From contig CAKPBC010000005.1 of NCBI GenBank assembly GCA_934140155.1, positions 43,154 through 107,153 on the forward strand: a stretch of DNA of 64,000 bases. Reading direction: 5' to 3'. The position numbers were made by a program, and so were the translations under genes. The notes under the pieces are model-generated. The model had not been told where the DNA came from, ran no database searches, and saw nothing but the letters and a program-made list of their open reading frames with translations. The number at the start of each line of letters is the position of its first letter. Within the stretch, counting starts at the first letter, position 1. Origin of the DNA: an uncultured Bacilli bacterium. GTDB taxonomy: Bacteria; Bacillota_I; Bacilli_A; RFN20; CAG-826. Below are positions 35,031-45,600 of this stretch, one piece after another.

Positions 35031-35733
35031 GGTTAGTCAACTCCAAGAATAATTGTTCTAGTGATTCATCTTTATTCATTGATTCAAGATTTCCATCATA
35101 AACAATTTTACCATTATTAATAATAGCAACATGTTCACATAATTTTTCCACCACTTCTAAAACATGAGAGGAGAAGAAAATAATATTTCCTTCACTAACA
35201 AATTCTTGCATAATTGTTTTTAAAGTATGGGAGGCAATTGGATCTAAACCCACAAATGGTTCATCCATTACTAGTAAATGTGGATGATGGATTAAAGACG
35301 CTATGACCGCTAATTTTTGTTTCATACCATGAGAATAAGAAGAAATCAAATCATTAAGATTATCTTTAATACCAAATCTTGTCGCGTAACTTTCTATTTC
35401 TTCAACTCTTTTATTTTTATCAACACCAAAAACATCACAAATGAAATTTAAATATTTAATTCCCGATAAATGTTCATATAAATCTGGATTATCAGGAATA
35501 TATGCTAAAGCTTTTTTAAATTCCATTTCATTATTTTTCATAGTCATATTATTAAAAGTAATTTCACCACTATCAAAATTATTTAAACCAACAATGGATT
35601 TAATTAAAGTTGATTTACCAGCACCATTTGGTCCAATAAAGCCAAATATTTCGCCATCTTCAATAACTAAGTTAATATTATCATTCGCAACTTTGTTATT
35701 ATATTTTTTTGTTACATTTTTTATTTCTAGCAT
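35023..35733 (-). CDS. ABC exporter ATPase
   Basis: 236 residues from ATG at 35733, six bases after GAGGTG; the in-frame GTG at 35742 is part of that site. Walker A GPNGAGKST, signature SYSHGMKQK (degenerate LSGGQ as usual in this group), Walker B LLVMDEPFVGLDP and H-loop SSH. YhcH/EcsA-type ATPase that powers the permease at 33462-35030. Confidence 0.92.
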   Translation of the reverse strand: MLEIKNVTKKYNNKVANDNINLVIEDGEIFGFIGPNGAGKSTLIKSIVGLNNFDSGEITFNNMTMKNNEMEFKKALAYIPDNPDLYEHLSGIKYLNFICDVFGVDKNKRVEEIESYATRFGIKDNLNDLISSYSHGMKQKLAVIASLIHHPHLLVMDEPFVGLDPIASHTLKTIMQEFVSEGNIIFFSSHVLEVVEKLCEHVAIINNGKIVYDGNLESMNKDESLEQLFLELTNHE

Positions 35734-35800
35734 TGTTTTCACCTCAAAGATTATTAAACACTTTTAATATGGTTAAGTAAAGTAAAATTAAGTCGAATTT

Positions 35801-35840
35801 ATAAAAATAGAGATAATCTAATATGACTATCTCTATTTAT
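35801..35840 (-). terminator. Terminator of the metal ATPase operon
   Basis: Minus-strand AAATAGAGATA / TATCTCTATTT stem with T-run, just after the P-type ATPase stop. Confidence 0.75.
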
Positions 35841-35857
35841 AAATTTAGACTAATTGT

Positions 35858-37759
35858 TTAATATTTACTATTAACGCGCATTGCGTTTAATATTGCAAGT
35901 ACTGCAACACCAACATCGCCAAATACCGCAATCCACATATTAGTTATACCAAATGCTGATAGAATTAAAATAATGATTTTAACTCCTAAAGCAAAGATGA
36001 TATTTTCATAAACAATACGCATTGTTTTTTTAGCAACTTTCTTAGCTTCAACAATGCCATTAAGATTATCATCCATTAGGACAATATCACTTGCTTCAAT
36101 TGCGGCATCAGAACCAACGCCACCCATAGCGATACCAATATCAGCACGCATTAAAGATGGCGCATCGTTAATGCCATCACCAACGAAACAAAGAACTTCT
36201 TTTTCTTTTTTATCTTTCATAAGTCCTTCAATGGCTTCTACTTTATTTTGTGGTAATAAGTTTGCTTTGTAATTTGTTAATGATAACTTACTAGCAACAT
36301 TTTTAGCAATATTTTCATTATCACCTGTTAACATAACAGTTTTAATTCCCATCTTATTTAACTCTGGCAATACCGCTATTGCATCTTCTTTAATTTCATC
36401 ATTAATTAATATTGAACCAACAAATTCATTATTATGCGCTACATAAAGAATAGTGCCTACTTCATTTAATTCTTCATACTTAATATTAGCGTTCTTCATT
36501 AATTTATAATTACCAACTAATATAATGTCGTCTCCATTAACTGCTTTAATACCTTCACCAGCAACATTTGTTAAAACATATTTATTAGCAATTTCAGGAA
36601 CTTTTACTAATTCTTTAATTGATAAAGCGATAGGGTGCGAAGAATCTTTTTCCGCAATTGCCGCTAAATTAAGTATTTCTTCTTTTTTATTATCAGGGAA
36701 TACTTTACTAATTTTGAAATTACCTTTAGTCAATGTACCAGTTTTATCAAATACAAATATTGAAGCATTATTAAATTGTTCTAAGTAGTTTGATCCTTTA
36801 ACAAGTACACCTTTTTTTGATGTGGCTCCTAATCCAGCAAAGAAAGATAATGGAATTGAAATAACTAAGGCACATGGACAAGATACAACTAAGAAGCTAA
36901 GTCCACGATAAATCCAAGTTGACCATTCACCCGTAATAATACCAGGGATTACCATTAATAAAACTGCTAAACCAACAACGATTGGTGTATAATATTGTGC
37001 AAATTTTGTAATAAAGTTTTCAGTTTTAGACTTTTGACTTGAAGCATTTTCTACTAATTCAAGAATCTTACTTACTGTTGAATCATAGAATGCTTTTGTT
37101 ACTTTGACTTCAATCGTGGAAGTTAAATTAATAACACCACTTATGATTTCTTCATTTTCTTCAACATCTTTTGGTAATGATTCACCCGTTAATGATTTTG
37201 TATCAAGCGAAGTTTTACCTTTAACAATAATTCCATCAAGTGGTACTTTTTCACCTGGATTAACAACAATAATATCGCCAACTTTAACTTCTTCTGGTCC
37301 AACAGTAACTACTTTGTTACCTCTTTTCACATTAGCGTAATCAGGTCTAATATCCATTAAACTTGTAATAGATTTACGTGACTTATTAACCGCATAGCTT
37401 TGGAAGAATTCACCAACTTGATAGAAGAGTAAAACAGCACATCCTTCATCAAATCCTTCAATTTCCTGACCAGTACAACCACGATAAATTGCTAAGCCAA
37501 ACGCTCCAAATGTAGCCACAACCATCAAGAAGTTTTCATCAAGCATTTCGCCATGAATAATATTTCTAAATGCTTTAAATACAACATCATATCCAATAAG
37601 AATATAAATAGCTAAATAAAGAATAAATGGAAATAACCAACTAAATGGTGCACTAAATATTGAAGATAATGTAAATATTTTATCTAAAGTAAAAACAATG
37701 ATAAACAAAGATAAAGCAACGATAATACGTGTTAATGTTTTCTTTTGTTTTTTAGACAT
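35858..37759 (-). CDS. cadA: Cd/Zn/Pb-type P1B ATPase without fused HMA domain
   Basis: 633 residues, eight predicted membrane segments. P1B hallmarks: transmembrane SCPCAL metal site, actuator LTGES, phosphorylation site DKTGTLT, and the hinge GDGINDAPSL. The family often starts with one or more HMA domains; here the protein begins directly with membrane segments and the HMA domain is a separate 72-residue protein from the upstream gene, 8 bases away. The CadC-like ArsR regulator upstream fits zinc, cadmium or lead efflux rather than copper. Confidence 0.9.
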   Translation of the reverse strand: MSKKQKKTLTRIIVALSLFIIVFTLDKIFTLSSIFSAPFSWLFPFILYLAIYILIGYDVVFKAFRNIIHGEMLDENFLMVVATFGAFGLAIYRGCTGQEIEGFDEGCAVLLFYQVGEFFQSYAVNKSRKSITSLMDIRPDYANVKRGNKVVTVGPEEVKVGDIIVVNPGEKVPLDGIIVKGKTSLDTKSLTGESLPKDVEENEEIISGVINLTSTIEVKVTKAFYDSTVSKILELVENASSQKSKTENFITKFAQYYTPIVVGLAVLLMVIPGIITGEWSTWIYRGLSFLVVSCPCALVISIPLSFFAGLGATSKKGVLVKGSNYLEQFNNASIFVFDKTGTLTKGNFKISKVFPDNKKEEILNLAAIAEKDSSHPIALSIKELVKVPEIANKYVLTNVAGEGIKAVNGDDIILVGNYKLMKNANIKYEELNEVGTILYVAHNNEFVGSILINDEIKEDAIAVLPELNKMGIKTVMLTGDNENIAKNVASKLSLTNYKANLLPQNKVEAIEGLMKDKKEKEVLCFVGDGINDAPSLMRADIGIAMGGVGSDAAIEASDIVLMDDNLNGIVEAKKVAKKTMRIVYENIIFALGVKIIILILSAFGITNMWIAVFGDVGVAVLAILNAMRVNSKY

Positions 37760-37767
37760 ATTAACAC

Positions 37768-37986
37768 CTACTTTTTAATTGAGCAATCAGGTTCAACTCT
37801 AGCAATTGTTTTAACTACTTTCTTCATAACTTCATCAAATTCACCATCATCAATATCGATAGTAAGTTTTTGCATCATGAAGCTAACATTAACATAGTTA
37901 ACACCAGGAATACTAGCGATTTCCCTTTCAATTTTTGCTGCACAGTTTGCGCAATCCAAATCTTGTAATTCAAATACTTTTCTCAT
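37768..37986 (-). CDS. Heavy-metal-associated (HMA) domain protein
   Basis: 72 residues from ATG at 37986, eight bases after GGAG. Ferredoxin-like HMA fold with metal-binding DLDCANCAAKIE and GVNYVNVSF. The DCANC form is the one found in Zn/Cd/Pb ATPases, whereas copper proteins usually carry MxCxxC. Probably delivers metal to, or senses it for, the ATPase encoded next; functionally a split-off N-terminal domain. Confidence 0.88.
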   Translation of the reverse strand: MRKVFELQDLDCANCAAKIEREIASIPGVNYVNVSFMMQKLTIDIDDGEFDEVMKKVVKTIARVEPDCSIKK

Positions 37987-38004
37987 AATAGTTTCTCCAT
38001 TCAA

Positions 38005-38026
38005 CATTTGAACAAATTTTCAAATG
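38005..38026. promoter_or_regulatory. Second CadC-type operator, upstream of the HMA gene
   Basis: CATTTGAA, 6 bases, TTCAAATG: perfect 8-6-8 dyad, same 6-base spacing and TTGAA core as the operator at 38434-38457. Confidence 0.5.
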
Positions 38027-38035
38027 ACTTTGTTT

Positions 38036-38058
38036 TTAAAAACAGGTCTAGCCTGTTA
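38036..38058 (-). terminator. Weak terminator or attenuator after the ArsR gene
   Basis: Minus-strand AACAGG / CCTGTT stem with a short loop and five T. Only 6 bp, so read-through into the HMA-ATPase genes is likely. Confidence 0.5.
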
Positions 38059-38415
38059 TTAATCTTCATTAATATGTGATAAACCACATTCAAATATCTT
38101 AGCAACATGATCATCATCTAATGAATACATGACTTCTTTTCCCATCTTAGTGGCTTTCACAAGTTTGGCAGTTCTTAAGACTCGTAATTGATGCGATACC
38201 GCGGACACTGTCATATTTAGAATTTCTGCAATATCACAAACACATAAATCACGAACTTCTAAACAGCTCATAATTCTTGCTCTTGTCGCATCACCAAACA
38301 CTTTAAACAAATCAGATAATGCTTCTACTTGTTTATCCTCTGGCAAATGTTCACGAACATTATTAACAAGTTCTTCATGGTTCTTAAGCGCTTGCTTATT
38401 AGATTCATCGTTCAT
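38059..38415 (-). CDS. CadC/SmtB-type ArsR-family metal repressor
   Basis: 118 residues from ATG at 38415, after GGAGGCGAT. Winged helix-turn-helix with SHQLRVLRTAKLV as recognition region. The DLCVCDIAEIL stretch carries the two Cys of the CadC alpha-3 site, and the C-terminal DDDHVAKIFECGLSHINED offers the acids and His of an alpha-5 zinc site. Binds DNA without metal and releases it when Cd, Pb or Zn bind. Near-consensus promoter upstream, with the operator over the transcription start, so autoregulation is expected. Confidence 0.9.
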   Translation of the reverse strand: MNDESNKQALKNHEELVNNVREHLPEDKQVEALSDLFKVFGDATRARIMSCLEVRDLCVCDIAEILNMTVSAVSHQLRVLRTAKLVKATKMGKEVMYSLDDDHVAKIFECGLSHINED

Positions 38416-38433
38416 AATATCGCCTCCATTCAT

Positions 38434-38457
38434 TTGAACAATCATTCAATTGTTCAA
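38434..38457. promoter_or_regulatory. Operator of the CadC-like repressor
   Basis: TTGAACAAT, 6 bases, ATTGTTCAA: perfect 9-6-9 dyad positioned 8 bases downstream of the -10. Confidence 0.65.
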
Positions 38458-38465
38458 CTAACTAT

Positions 38466-38493
38466 ATTATATTCATAATAGATTTTTTGTCAA
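38466..38493 (-). promoter_or_regulatory. Promoter of the ArsR gene
   Basis: Minus strand TTGACA, 16-base spacer, TATAAT, matching consensus in both boxes. Confidence 0.75.
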
Positions 38494-38526
38494 CTATTTA
38501 TAAGAATATTTTTTTGTTATAGTAAT

Positions 38527-38553
38527 AAAAAGACTATGAATCAAATCATAGCC
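38527..38553 (-). terminator. Terminator after purB
   Basis: Minus strand AGGCTATGA / TCATAGTCT hairpin followed by five T. Confidence 0.75.
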
Positions 38554-38562
38554 TAATTAAAT

Positions 38563-39864
38563 TTACTCTAATCCAACTCTTTTATAGATATACGGAACAT
38601 TCTTTAAGAAATCAGTATTATTAAAGATGTTTTCAATATCTTCATTAGATAAATGAGTTTTTATAAAATCATTTTTCTTTAATTCTTCTTTAAAATCTAA
38701 AGTAAAGTTAGAATTATATACTTTATTCGCGCACACTTGAACATTATCATATGCTTCTTCTCTTGATACACCTGATTCAATTAATTTAGTTAATACTTTT
38801 TCGCTATATAATAATCCTTTAGTTTTATATATATTAGCGATAATATTATCTTCATTAATAACAAGTCCATTAATAATTCTTGTCATTCTTTTTAGCATAT
38901 AGGAAATAAGTGTTAAAGCATCAAGAAAAATAATTCTTTCATTTGATGAATGGGATATATCACGTTCATGATATAAGCAAATATTATCATAACTTGCAAA
39001 ACTATAACCACGTACAAGTCTTGCTAATCCTGAGATATTTTCTAAGCCAATTGGATTATGTTTATGAGGCATTGCGCTACTACCCTTTTGGTCTTTAGCA
39101 AAATATTCATTTACTTCATTAATTTCCGTACGCGATAAATTTCTAAATTCGACTGCCACATTTTCTAAGTGTGTTGCTATTAAACTAATAACATTTAAAT
39201 AATTAGTGTGCACATCACGAGCAATAACTTGAGTTGCAATACGTGGTGTTGCTAAATTAAATTTATGAGCTACATAGTTTTCAACTTCTGGATCAGTCAT
39301 TAAGAAATTACCAACCGCTCCTTCTAATTTAATTACACACAATTCTTTTTGAGCATTTATCAAACGATCTTTATTGCGCTTTAATTCATCATAGAAGCGG
39401 GCAAATTTTAAACCAAAAGATGTAATTTCTCCATGTACTCCATGAGTTCTAGCTACACATTTTAAGTTTTTATATTTTAATGCTTTTTCTTTATATGCTT
39501 CTAATAATTTATCAATAGTGGGATATAGTTTATTCGTGGCTTCATTATAAATAAGTGACATCGCGCTATCAACAACATCGGTTGATGTTAAGCCATAATG
39601 GAACCATCTTTTTTCTTCGCCTAAGTTTTCACTTATTGAACGCGTAAAAGCAATTACATCATGTTTATAAATAGTTTCTAGATAATTAATGCGATCTACA
39701 TCTACTTTTGCTTTTTCTTTAATTAATTGATAATCGCTAGTAGGAATTTTACCCAATTTAACATTAGCTTCGATAACCGCTAATTCGATATCAAGAAATT
39801 TGTTATAACGGTTTTCTAAAGTAAATAAGTTAGAAATTTCTTTATCATCATAACGATCAATCAT
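38563..39864 (-). CDS. purB: Adenylosuccinate lyase
   Basis: 433 residues. Fumarase/aspartase-superfamily signature SSAMPHKHNPIGLENI near residue 265, catalytic THGVHGEITSFG near 140 and TSTDVVDSA near 90. Converts adenylosuccinate to AMP (and SAICAR to AICAR) plus fumarate. The start ATG shares its last base with the purA stop (TAATG), so translation is coupled. With purA it completes IMP to AMP conversion. Confidence 0.96.
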   Translation of the reverse strand: MIDRYDDKEISNLFTLENRYNKFLDIELAVIEANVKLGKIPTSDYQLIKEKAKVDVDRINYLETIYKHDVIAFTRSISENLGEEKRWFHYGLTSTDVVDSAMSLIYNEATNKLYPTIDKLLEAYKEKALKYKNLKCVARTHGVHGEITSFGLKFARFYDELKRNKDRLINAQKELCVIKLEGAVGNFLMTDPEVENYVAHKFNLATPRIATQVIARDVHTNYLNVISLIATHLENVAVEFRNLSRTEINEVNEYFAKDQKGSSAMPHKHNPIGLENISGLARLVRGYSFASYDNICLYHERDISHSSNERIIFLDALTLISYMLKRMTRIINGLVINEDNIIANIYKTKGLLYSEKVLTKLIESGVSREEAYDNVQVCANKVYNSNFTLDFKEELKKNDFIKTHLSNEDIENIFNNTDFLKNVPYIYKRVGLE

Positions 39865-41141
39865 TATAAGTCACCTAAAATTAAAGTATCTTTACGGTCA
39901 CTACCAACAGATAAAATAGATACTTTAACTCCTAAATAGTTTTCAATAAATCTAATATAATCTTGAGCTTCTTTTGGTAAGTCATTAAATGAATGAATAT
40001 CATCTTTATTAAAGTCAAAGCCTTTCATATCAACATAAATAGGTTTTGCACGTAAATATGCGCTATTAGTTGCGGGAATTGTATCAATTTCTTTTCCATC
40101 TAATTCATATTTAATACAAACTTTTAAATCACCAATGCCGCATAATACATCAAATAATGTTAAAGCAATTGATGTCGCGCCAGTCATCATTACATTTCTT
40201 TTTAATAAAACTAAATCAAGGAAACCTACACGACGTGGACGATGAGTAACTGTGCCATATTCATGGCCTTTTTCTCTAATTAAATTACCTAATTCGTTAT
40301 CTAATTCTGTTGGGAATGGTCCATTTCCCACTCTTGTTGTATATGCTTTAACAATGCCAACAATGCGATCAATCTTTTTAGGAGAGATACCAGCGCCTTG
40401 CGGAACATAGTTACTTGATGGTGAACTACTTGTAACATAAGGATATGTACCACGGTCAATATCAAGCATTAATCCTTGAGCACCTTCAAATAAGATTTTC
40501 TTACCTTCATCATAAGCTTTATTAATTAAAACTGTGGTATCAACAATATGACCTTTTAAAACTTCTCCCACTTCTAATAAAGAATTATATAATTCATCAA
40601 CATCATATTCTTTTAAGCCTAATGATCTTAATTCAAGATTTTTAACAACTAAAGCTGCCGTTAATCTTTCTTTTAAGAATTCTTTTTCTAATAAATCACC
40701 AGCACGAATTCCACGGCGAGCCATCTTATCCATATAGCAAGGTCCAATACCTTTTTTAGTTGTACCAATTTTTGCATCACTTAATAATCCTTCATAAGCA
40801 CCATCTAAATCGAGGTGATAAGGCATAATTAAATGGCAGCGATCAGAAATAAACAAATTAAATTCTTCAATGCCATTTTCTTTAATGTATTTAATTTCAT
40901 CCATTAACATAAATGGATTTAAAACTACACCATCCGCAATAACATTAACAATGTTTTTATTAATAATTCCGCTAGGTAAAGATCTTAAAGCAAATTTATG
41001 TCCATCATGAACAATAGTGTGTCCAGCATTATTTCCGCCTTGATAACGGACAACAACATCACTTTTTGTTGCTAAATAATCGGTAATTTTGCCTTTTCCT
41101 TCGTCTCCCCATTGAAGACCTTCAATAACTGTAGTAGCCAT
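39864..41141 (-). CDS. purA: Adenylosuccinate synthetase
   Basis: 425 residues. N-terminal GTP/IMP site WGDEGKGKITD, RYQGGNNAGHT near residue 37, GIGPCYMDKMARRGIR, and the Asp-loop region TVTHRPRRVGFLD. Joins IMP and aspartate with GTP to make adenylosuccinate, the substrate of the next gene product. Coupled to both neighbours by one-base stop/start overlaps. Confidence 0.97.
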   Translation of the reverse strand: MATTVIEGLQWGDEGKGKITDYLATKSDVVVRYQGGNNAGHTIVHDGHKFALRSLPSGIINKNIVNVIADGVVLNPFMLMDEIKYIKENGIEEFNLFISDRCHLIMPYHLDLDGAYEGLLSDAKIGTTKKGIGPCYMDKMARRGIRAGDLLEKEFLKERLTAALVVKNLELRSLGLKEYDVDELYNSLLEVGEVLKGHIVDTTVLINKAYDEGKKILFEGAQGLMLDIDRGTYPYVTSSSPSSNYVPQGAGISPKKIDRIVGIVKAYTTRVGNGPFPTELDNELGNLIREKGHEYGTVTHRPRRVGFLDLVLLKRNVMMTGATSIALTLFDVLCGIGDLKVCIKYELDGKEIDTIPATNSAYLRAKPIYVDMKGFDFNKDDIHSFNDLPKEAQDYIRFIENYLGVKVSILSVGSDRKDTLILGDL

Positions 41142-42562
41142 TATTTTTCATTCTCCTTTAAAATATTTCTTGCAATATATATGCCACATGCACTAGCTTG
41201 AGATAAGCCTCTAGTAATACCAGCTCCATCTCCCGCTACATAAAGATTTTTAATTTTCTTAACCATTAAATCATTACTAACTTCTGGTCTAGCACTATAA
41301 AATTTTGCTTCTACTCCATAAAGAAGAGTATCATCATTTGCAATACCTGGAGTAACTTTATCTAAAGCTTCAATCATTTCAATAATACTATTCATTGTTT
41401 TATAAGATAATACTAAAGCTAAATCTCCTGGAACTGCTTCTTTTAAAGTTGGAGTAACAAATCCTTCTTGAATACGAGTAACTGTACTTCTTCTTCCTTT
41501 TTTCAAGTCACCATATTTTTGAACAATAACAGAACCGCAACTTAACTTATTAGCAAGTTTAGCAATTTGGTAAGCATAATCATTTGGTTCATTAAATGGT
41601 TCTTGGAATTTATGGGATACTAATAAAGCAAAGTTTGTATTATTACTTCCTAATTTTTTATCTTGATATGAATGACCATTAGCTAAAATTACATGATGGT
41701 CATTTTCTAAAACAACGTGTCCTGATGGATTAGAACAGAATGTACGTACTTTTAAATCTGTTGAAGTAGTAAAGATAAATTTACCTTCATAAAGATTTTC
41801 ATTAATTTCATCCATGACAACATTGCTTGTTTCGACACGAACACCAATATCAACTTGGTTATTTAAAAGTGGAACTCCATATTTACTTAATAATTGGCCT
41901 AATGAGATTGATCCATCTCTTCCAAATCCTAAAACAATATTATCACCTATGAACTCTTCGCCTTTTTTAGTGATAACACCTTTACATACGCCATCTTCCA
42001 CAATTAAGTCCACTACTTCAGTAGACATCTTTATATCAATACGTTCATTTAAATAATTAAATATTCTTTTTAAGATTAATAAGTTTTGTTCGGTACCTAA
42101 GTGTCTTACACGAGCGCGTAATAATTTAAGTCCAGCACCAATTGCTTTTCTTTCAATTTCTCTAATTTTATCGTTATATGGGTTAGTAATTTCTAAAGTT
42201 GCTCCAAATTGAAGATTAATCTCATCTGCGTAATTAATTAATTCAAGTAATAATTCGTCAGAAATATAATCATTTAACCAACCACCAAATTCTGTTGTAA
42301 TGTTATATTTACCATCACTATAAGCACCAGCGCCACCAAAGCCACAAGTCATTGAGCAAGATGGGTGACAACCAATAACTCCTTTTTTATTCGAAGGACA
42401 TCTTTCAATAAGATGGTTTAATACTGGACAGTATCTTGTATTAATATCCTTTCCTTTATCAAGTAATAAAACTTTTAAATTAGGGTTCTTTTTATTTAGC
42501 TCATATGCACACATATAGCCACTTGGACCCGCACCGACAATAATTACATCATACTTATTCAT
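41141..42562 (-). CDS. COG2509-type FAD-dependent dehydrogenase
   Basis: 473 residues from ATG at 42562 after AAGGATGA. Rossmann FAD motif VGAGPSGYMCAYEL at the start, a Cys-rich insert (CPVLNHLIERCP ... GCHPSCSMTCGFGGAGAYSDGK) near residues 50-95, and a second dinucleotide motif GDGAGITRGLSQA at the C-terminus. The uncharacterised COG2509 family; the Cys cluster might bind iron-sulfur or zinc. It heads a tightly coupled operon with purA and purB, but no direct link to purine synthesis is known to me. Confidence 0.85.
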   Translation of the reverse strand: MNKYDVIIVGAGPSGYMCAYELNKKNPNLKVLLLDKGKDINTRYCPVLNHLIERCPSNKKGVIGCHPSCSMTCGFGGAGAYSDGKYNITTEFGGWLNDYISDELLLELINYADEINLQFGATLEITNPYNDKIREIERKAIGAGLKLLRARVRHLGTEQNLLILKRIFNYLNERIDIKMSTEVVDLIVEDGVCKGVITKKGEEFIGDNIVLGFGRDGSISLGQLLSKYGVPLLNNQVDIGVRVETSNVVMDEINENLYEGKFIFTTSTDLKVRTFCSNPSGHVVLENDHHVILANGHSYQDKKLGSNNTNFALLVSHKFQEPFNEPNDYAYQIAKLANKLSCGSVIVQKYGDLKKGRRSTVTRIQEGFVTPTLKEAVPGDLALVLSYKTMNSIIEMIEALDKVTPGIANDDTLLYGVEAKFYSARPEVSNDLMVKKIKNLYVAGDGAGITRGLSQASACGIYIARNILKENEK

Positions 42563-42579
42563 AACTTCATCCTTATAAA

Positions 42580-42618
42580 GCAACTTGAGTACTTAGATTA
42601 TTATATAATCTACGTTGC
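42580..42618 (-). promoter_or_regulatory. Nested hairpin in the leader of the COG2509-purA-purB operon
   Basis: Inner perfect TAGATTAT / ATAATCTA stem inside a GCAAC / GTTGC outer pair, ending directly before the AAGGATGA site. Could control translation or be an operator; it does not match a known purine riboswitch. Confidence 0.35.
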
Positions 42619-42650
42619 AACCATTAATATACTACACCATAAAAAGACTA

Positions 42651-42685
42651 TTTGTAAACAAATTAATATGATAAGCGTTTACAAA
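42651..42685 (-). terminator. Inverted repeat at the end of addA
   Basis: Perfect 9-bp TTTGTAAAC / GTTTACAAA with a 17-base loop spanning the addA stop. On the opposite side it contains TTTACA, a possible -35 for the downstream-facing minus-strand purine operon only if read away from addA, so its orientation role is uncertain. A short T-run (TAGTCTTTTT) lies on one flank. Confidence 0.3.
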
Positions 42686-45600
42686 TCTTTCTCTTCAATT
42701 ATAGCGTCCATTATTGATAATAAATATACGTGTATTGGTTGATCAAACCTTTGATGAATATAATTAGCGTATGTTTTTAATTGCAAAACATATGCCTCAT
42801 CATCAATATGTTTAGTTTTATAATCAATAATTTTAATTTCATCATCTTTAACAATTAATAAGTCAATAATACCTTGCACATTATTTACTTCGTCAAAGAA
42901 TGGATATTCCTTTAGTATAGTAGCGTTATTTAAATCATTAAAAACTGATAATTGAAGTACTTTATCAATTAAATGCTTTTGATATTTATCTTCAATAAAA
43001 CTTGTATCTTTACTAATAAAGTCCGTTAATTCTAATAGCAAGTGCAATTGATTACCAAAATTAAGTAATTCTTCATTGATACTTTCATCTAATACTTTTG
43101 AGGCTTTTTGATGAGTAATTTCATCTTTAATAACAATATTATGAGTTTTTAAGGTTAATAAATCTTCTTTATATTCTTTAGTGTTTAAATCATTTAACTT
43201 AATATTTTCTATTTTCCCTTGTTTAGTTGTTATTGATGTTCCATTATTTTCATAAAAATTAACAAAATCTAAAAATGTTTTGGCTTGTCCTAAAGTAGCA
43301 ATATTTTTATATTTAGCTTCATCCACAATTAATATCGATTTTTCTTTTGTTCTTGTTAATGCAACGTAAAAAAGTCTCATTCTTTCTGAAATCGTTAAAG
43401 TTTTGTTAACTTCATCGTTAATAAAATTCAATATACTTGTATAATTATCTTTATCATTATTAACAATTGGCAAAACAAGCCCAAGTTGATTACTAGTCTT
43501 AAACGATGACATATTTCCGCCTGAGCGGAAGAAATCACTTGTTAAGCTTGGAAAATAAATTATAGAAAACTCTAAGCCTTTAGATTTATGAATGGTCATT
43601 AATTTAACAACATCGGTCATGTTATCATTAATTGGCGTATCAATATCGATATCTTTATCTTTAATAATTAAAAGATATTCTAAAAAATCATCAAAAGAAT
43701 AATTTAATGATTCCATTGTTTTCGATACATTAATAAGTCGATCCAAAATGATTTCGTTATCTTTCACATTTCCAATTAAAATTAATTTATTATAAACATC
43801 TAAAGTGTTAAAAAGTTTTATTACTAGTTCCGATAATGATATTTTATCAATAAAATCAGCAATATTTTTCATATCCAAATAAGCTGAAGTATTTAATAAA
43901 TTATTACTCATAACCAAATCATAAATATCGCTATCGCTAGTTTGATAAATGAATGAGCGTAATAATCCAATTAAATTATGTTTAAAACGAGTATCATATG
44001 TTTCTTTATTTATTGAAGAAATTACTGTTAAAGCATTAACAAATAAGTTACCAATTTTTGATGACATTACTGATCCATCTTTATAAGATTTAAGTGGTAT
44101 TTGATAGTTATCAAATACTTTTTTATATGTATCAAAGCATTTTCTTTTATCCGTTAATATAGCAAAATCACCAAATTTACATGGACGAAGTTTTTTGTCA
44201 TTTTTATCATAAACCAAATATCCATTATTAATTTTAGAAATAATATCTTCCGCGACTAGTTTAGCCTCTATTTCTTCTGATTTATCTTTTAATTCATCGC
44301 TGTTATAGACTATCTTTTCAATGTTATTATTTTGAGCACTAGAGCCTAAAGTATCGTAATCTTTATTACCAGATATAGCAATATGATCTATTTTATAGTC
44401 TACCGCACCATATTGTTTAGACATTATTTTCGAAAACATTACATTTAAATCATCGATAACTTCGTGTCTACTTCTAAAATTGTAACTTAAGTCTATTTTT
44501 TCTCCGCCATCGTGCTTTTTATAACTTTCATATTTTCCTTGAAAAATATCACAATTAGCGTTTCTAAAAGAATAAATAGATTGTTTAGTATCTCCAACCA
44601 TGAAAACATTATTATTACCTAATGCTTGAATCAAACTTTCTTGAATATCTGATGTATCTTGATATTCATCAACCATAATAAATCTAATATGGGATTTAAG
44701 TTCGGCATTAATTTCTTTATCCTTAACTAACTCTAAAGCCATTTTAGCAATATCTGCGAAGGTAAAAGAGCATTTTTCAAATTTAAATTTGCTAAGAATT
44801 TCATCTAATTCAATAGCAATATCAAATAATACATTATAAGCATTTTTATATTCTTCATTAGTTAGGAATTCTTTAATAGTTTTAGAATCACCCATTTTAA
44901 CTATTTTTGTTTTTATTGGCTTAACTATGTCATCCATGATTAAAGATTTGAGCGCTTTATCTTCTTCACTTAACCCACGAAATACTGGAAGTTTTAAATT
45001 GCTCAATTTCCAAAAGAAATCATCATAAGTTGAAGATAACATTATTTCTTTTAACTTTTCATTTATCGCATCACTTACATCACTATTTTCAAATCCATTA
45101 CATGCACTTAAACATTCTTCAAAAGTATTCTTAGCAATATTTCGTACTTTATTTAATAACATTTCAATATAATCATCGTTAAACACTTCTTGACATTTAT
45201 TTTTTAAAAAAGCCTTCTTATCAACTTTTAAATCACTCAAATCAAGGATTGATATTATATAATCCTTAATTGGCTGATCATTTTTAACCACAAAATCTTT
45301 TATAAGTTTAATAAAATTCAAATCATTTTCTTCATATTTGCGGTTAAATATTATATCTAAATATTCATATTGTTTAATTTTAATTATATTTTCATCAATA
45401 ATCGAGATATCTTTAGGCAAAGAAAAGAAATAACTATATTTTTTTACTAAAGACAATGCATAAGCATCAAATGTTGTTACATTACTTCCTTCGATTTGAT
45501 CCGCTAAAGAGAAAAGATTATCTTTACGAAGTGCCGCAACAATTCGATCTTTCATTTCATGCGCCGCGGCATTAGTAAAAGTTAGCACTAATAATTCATC

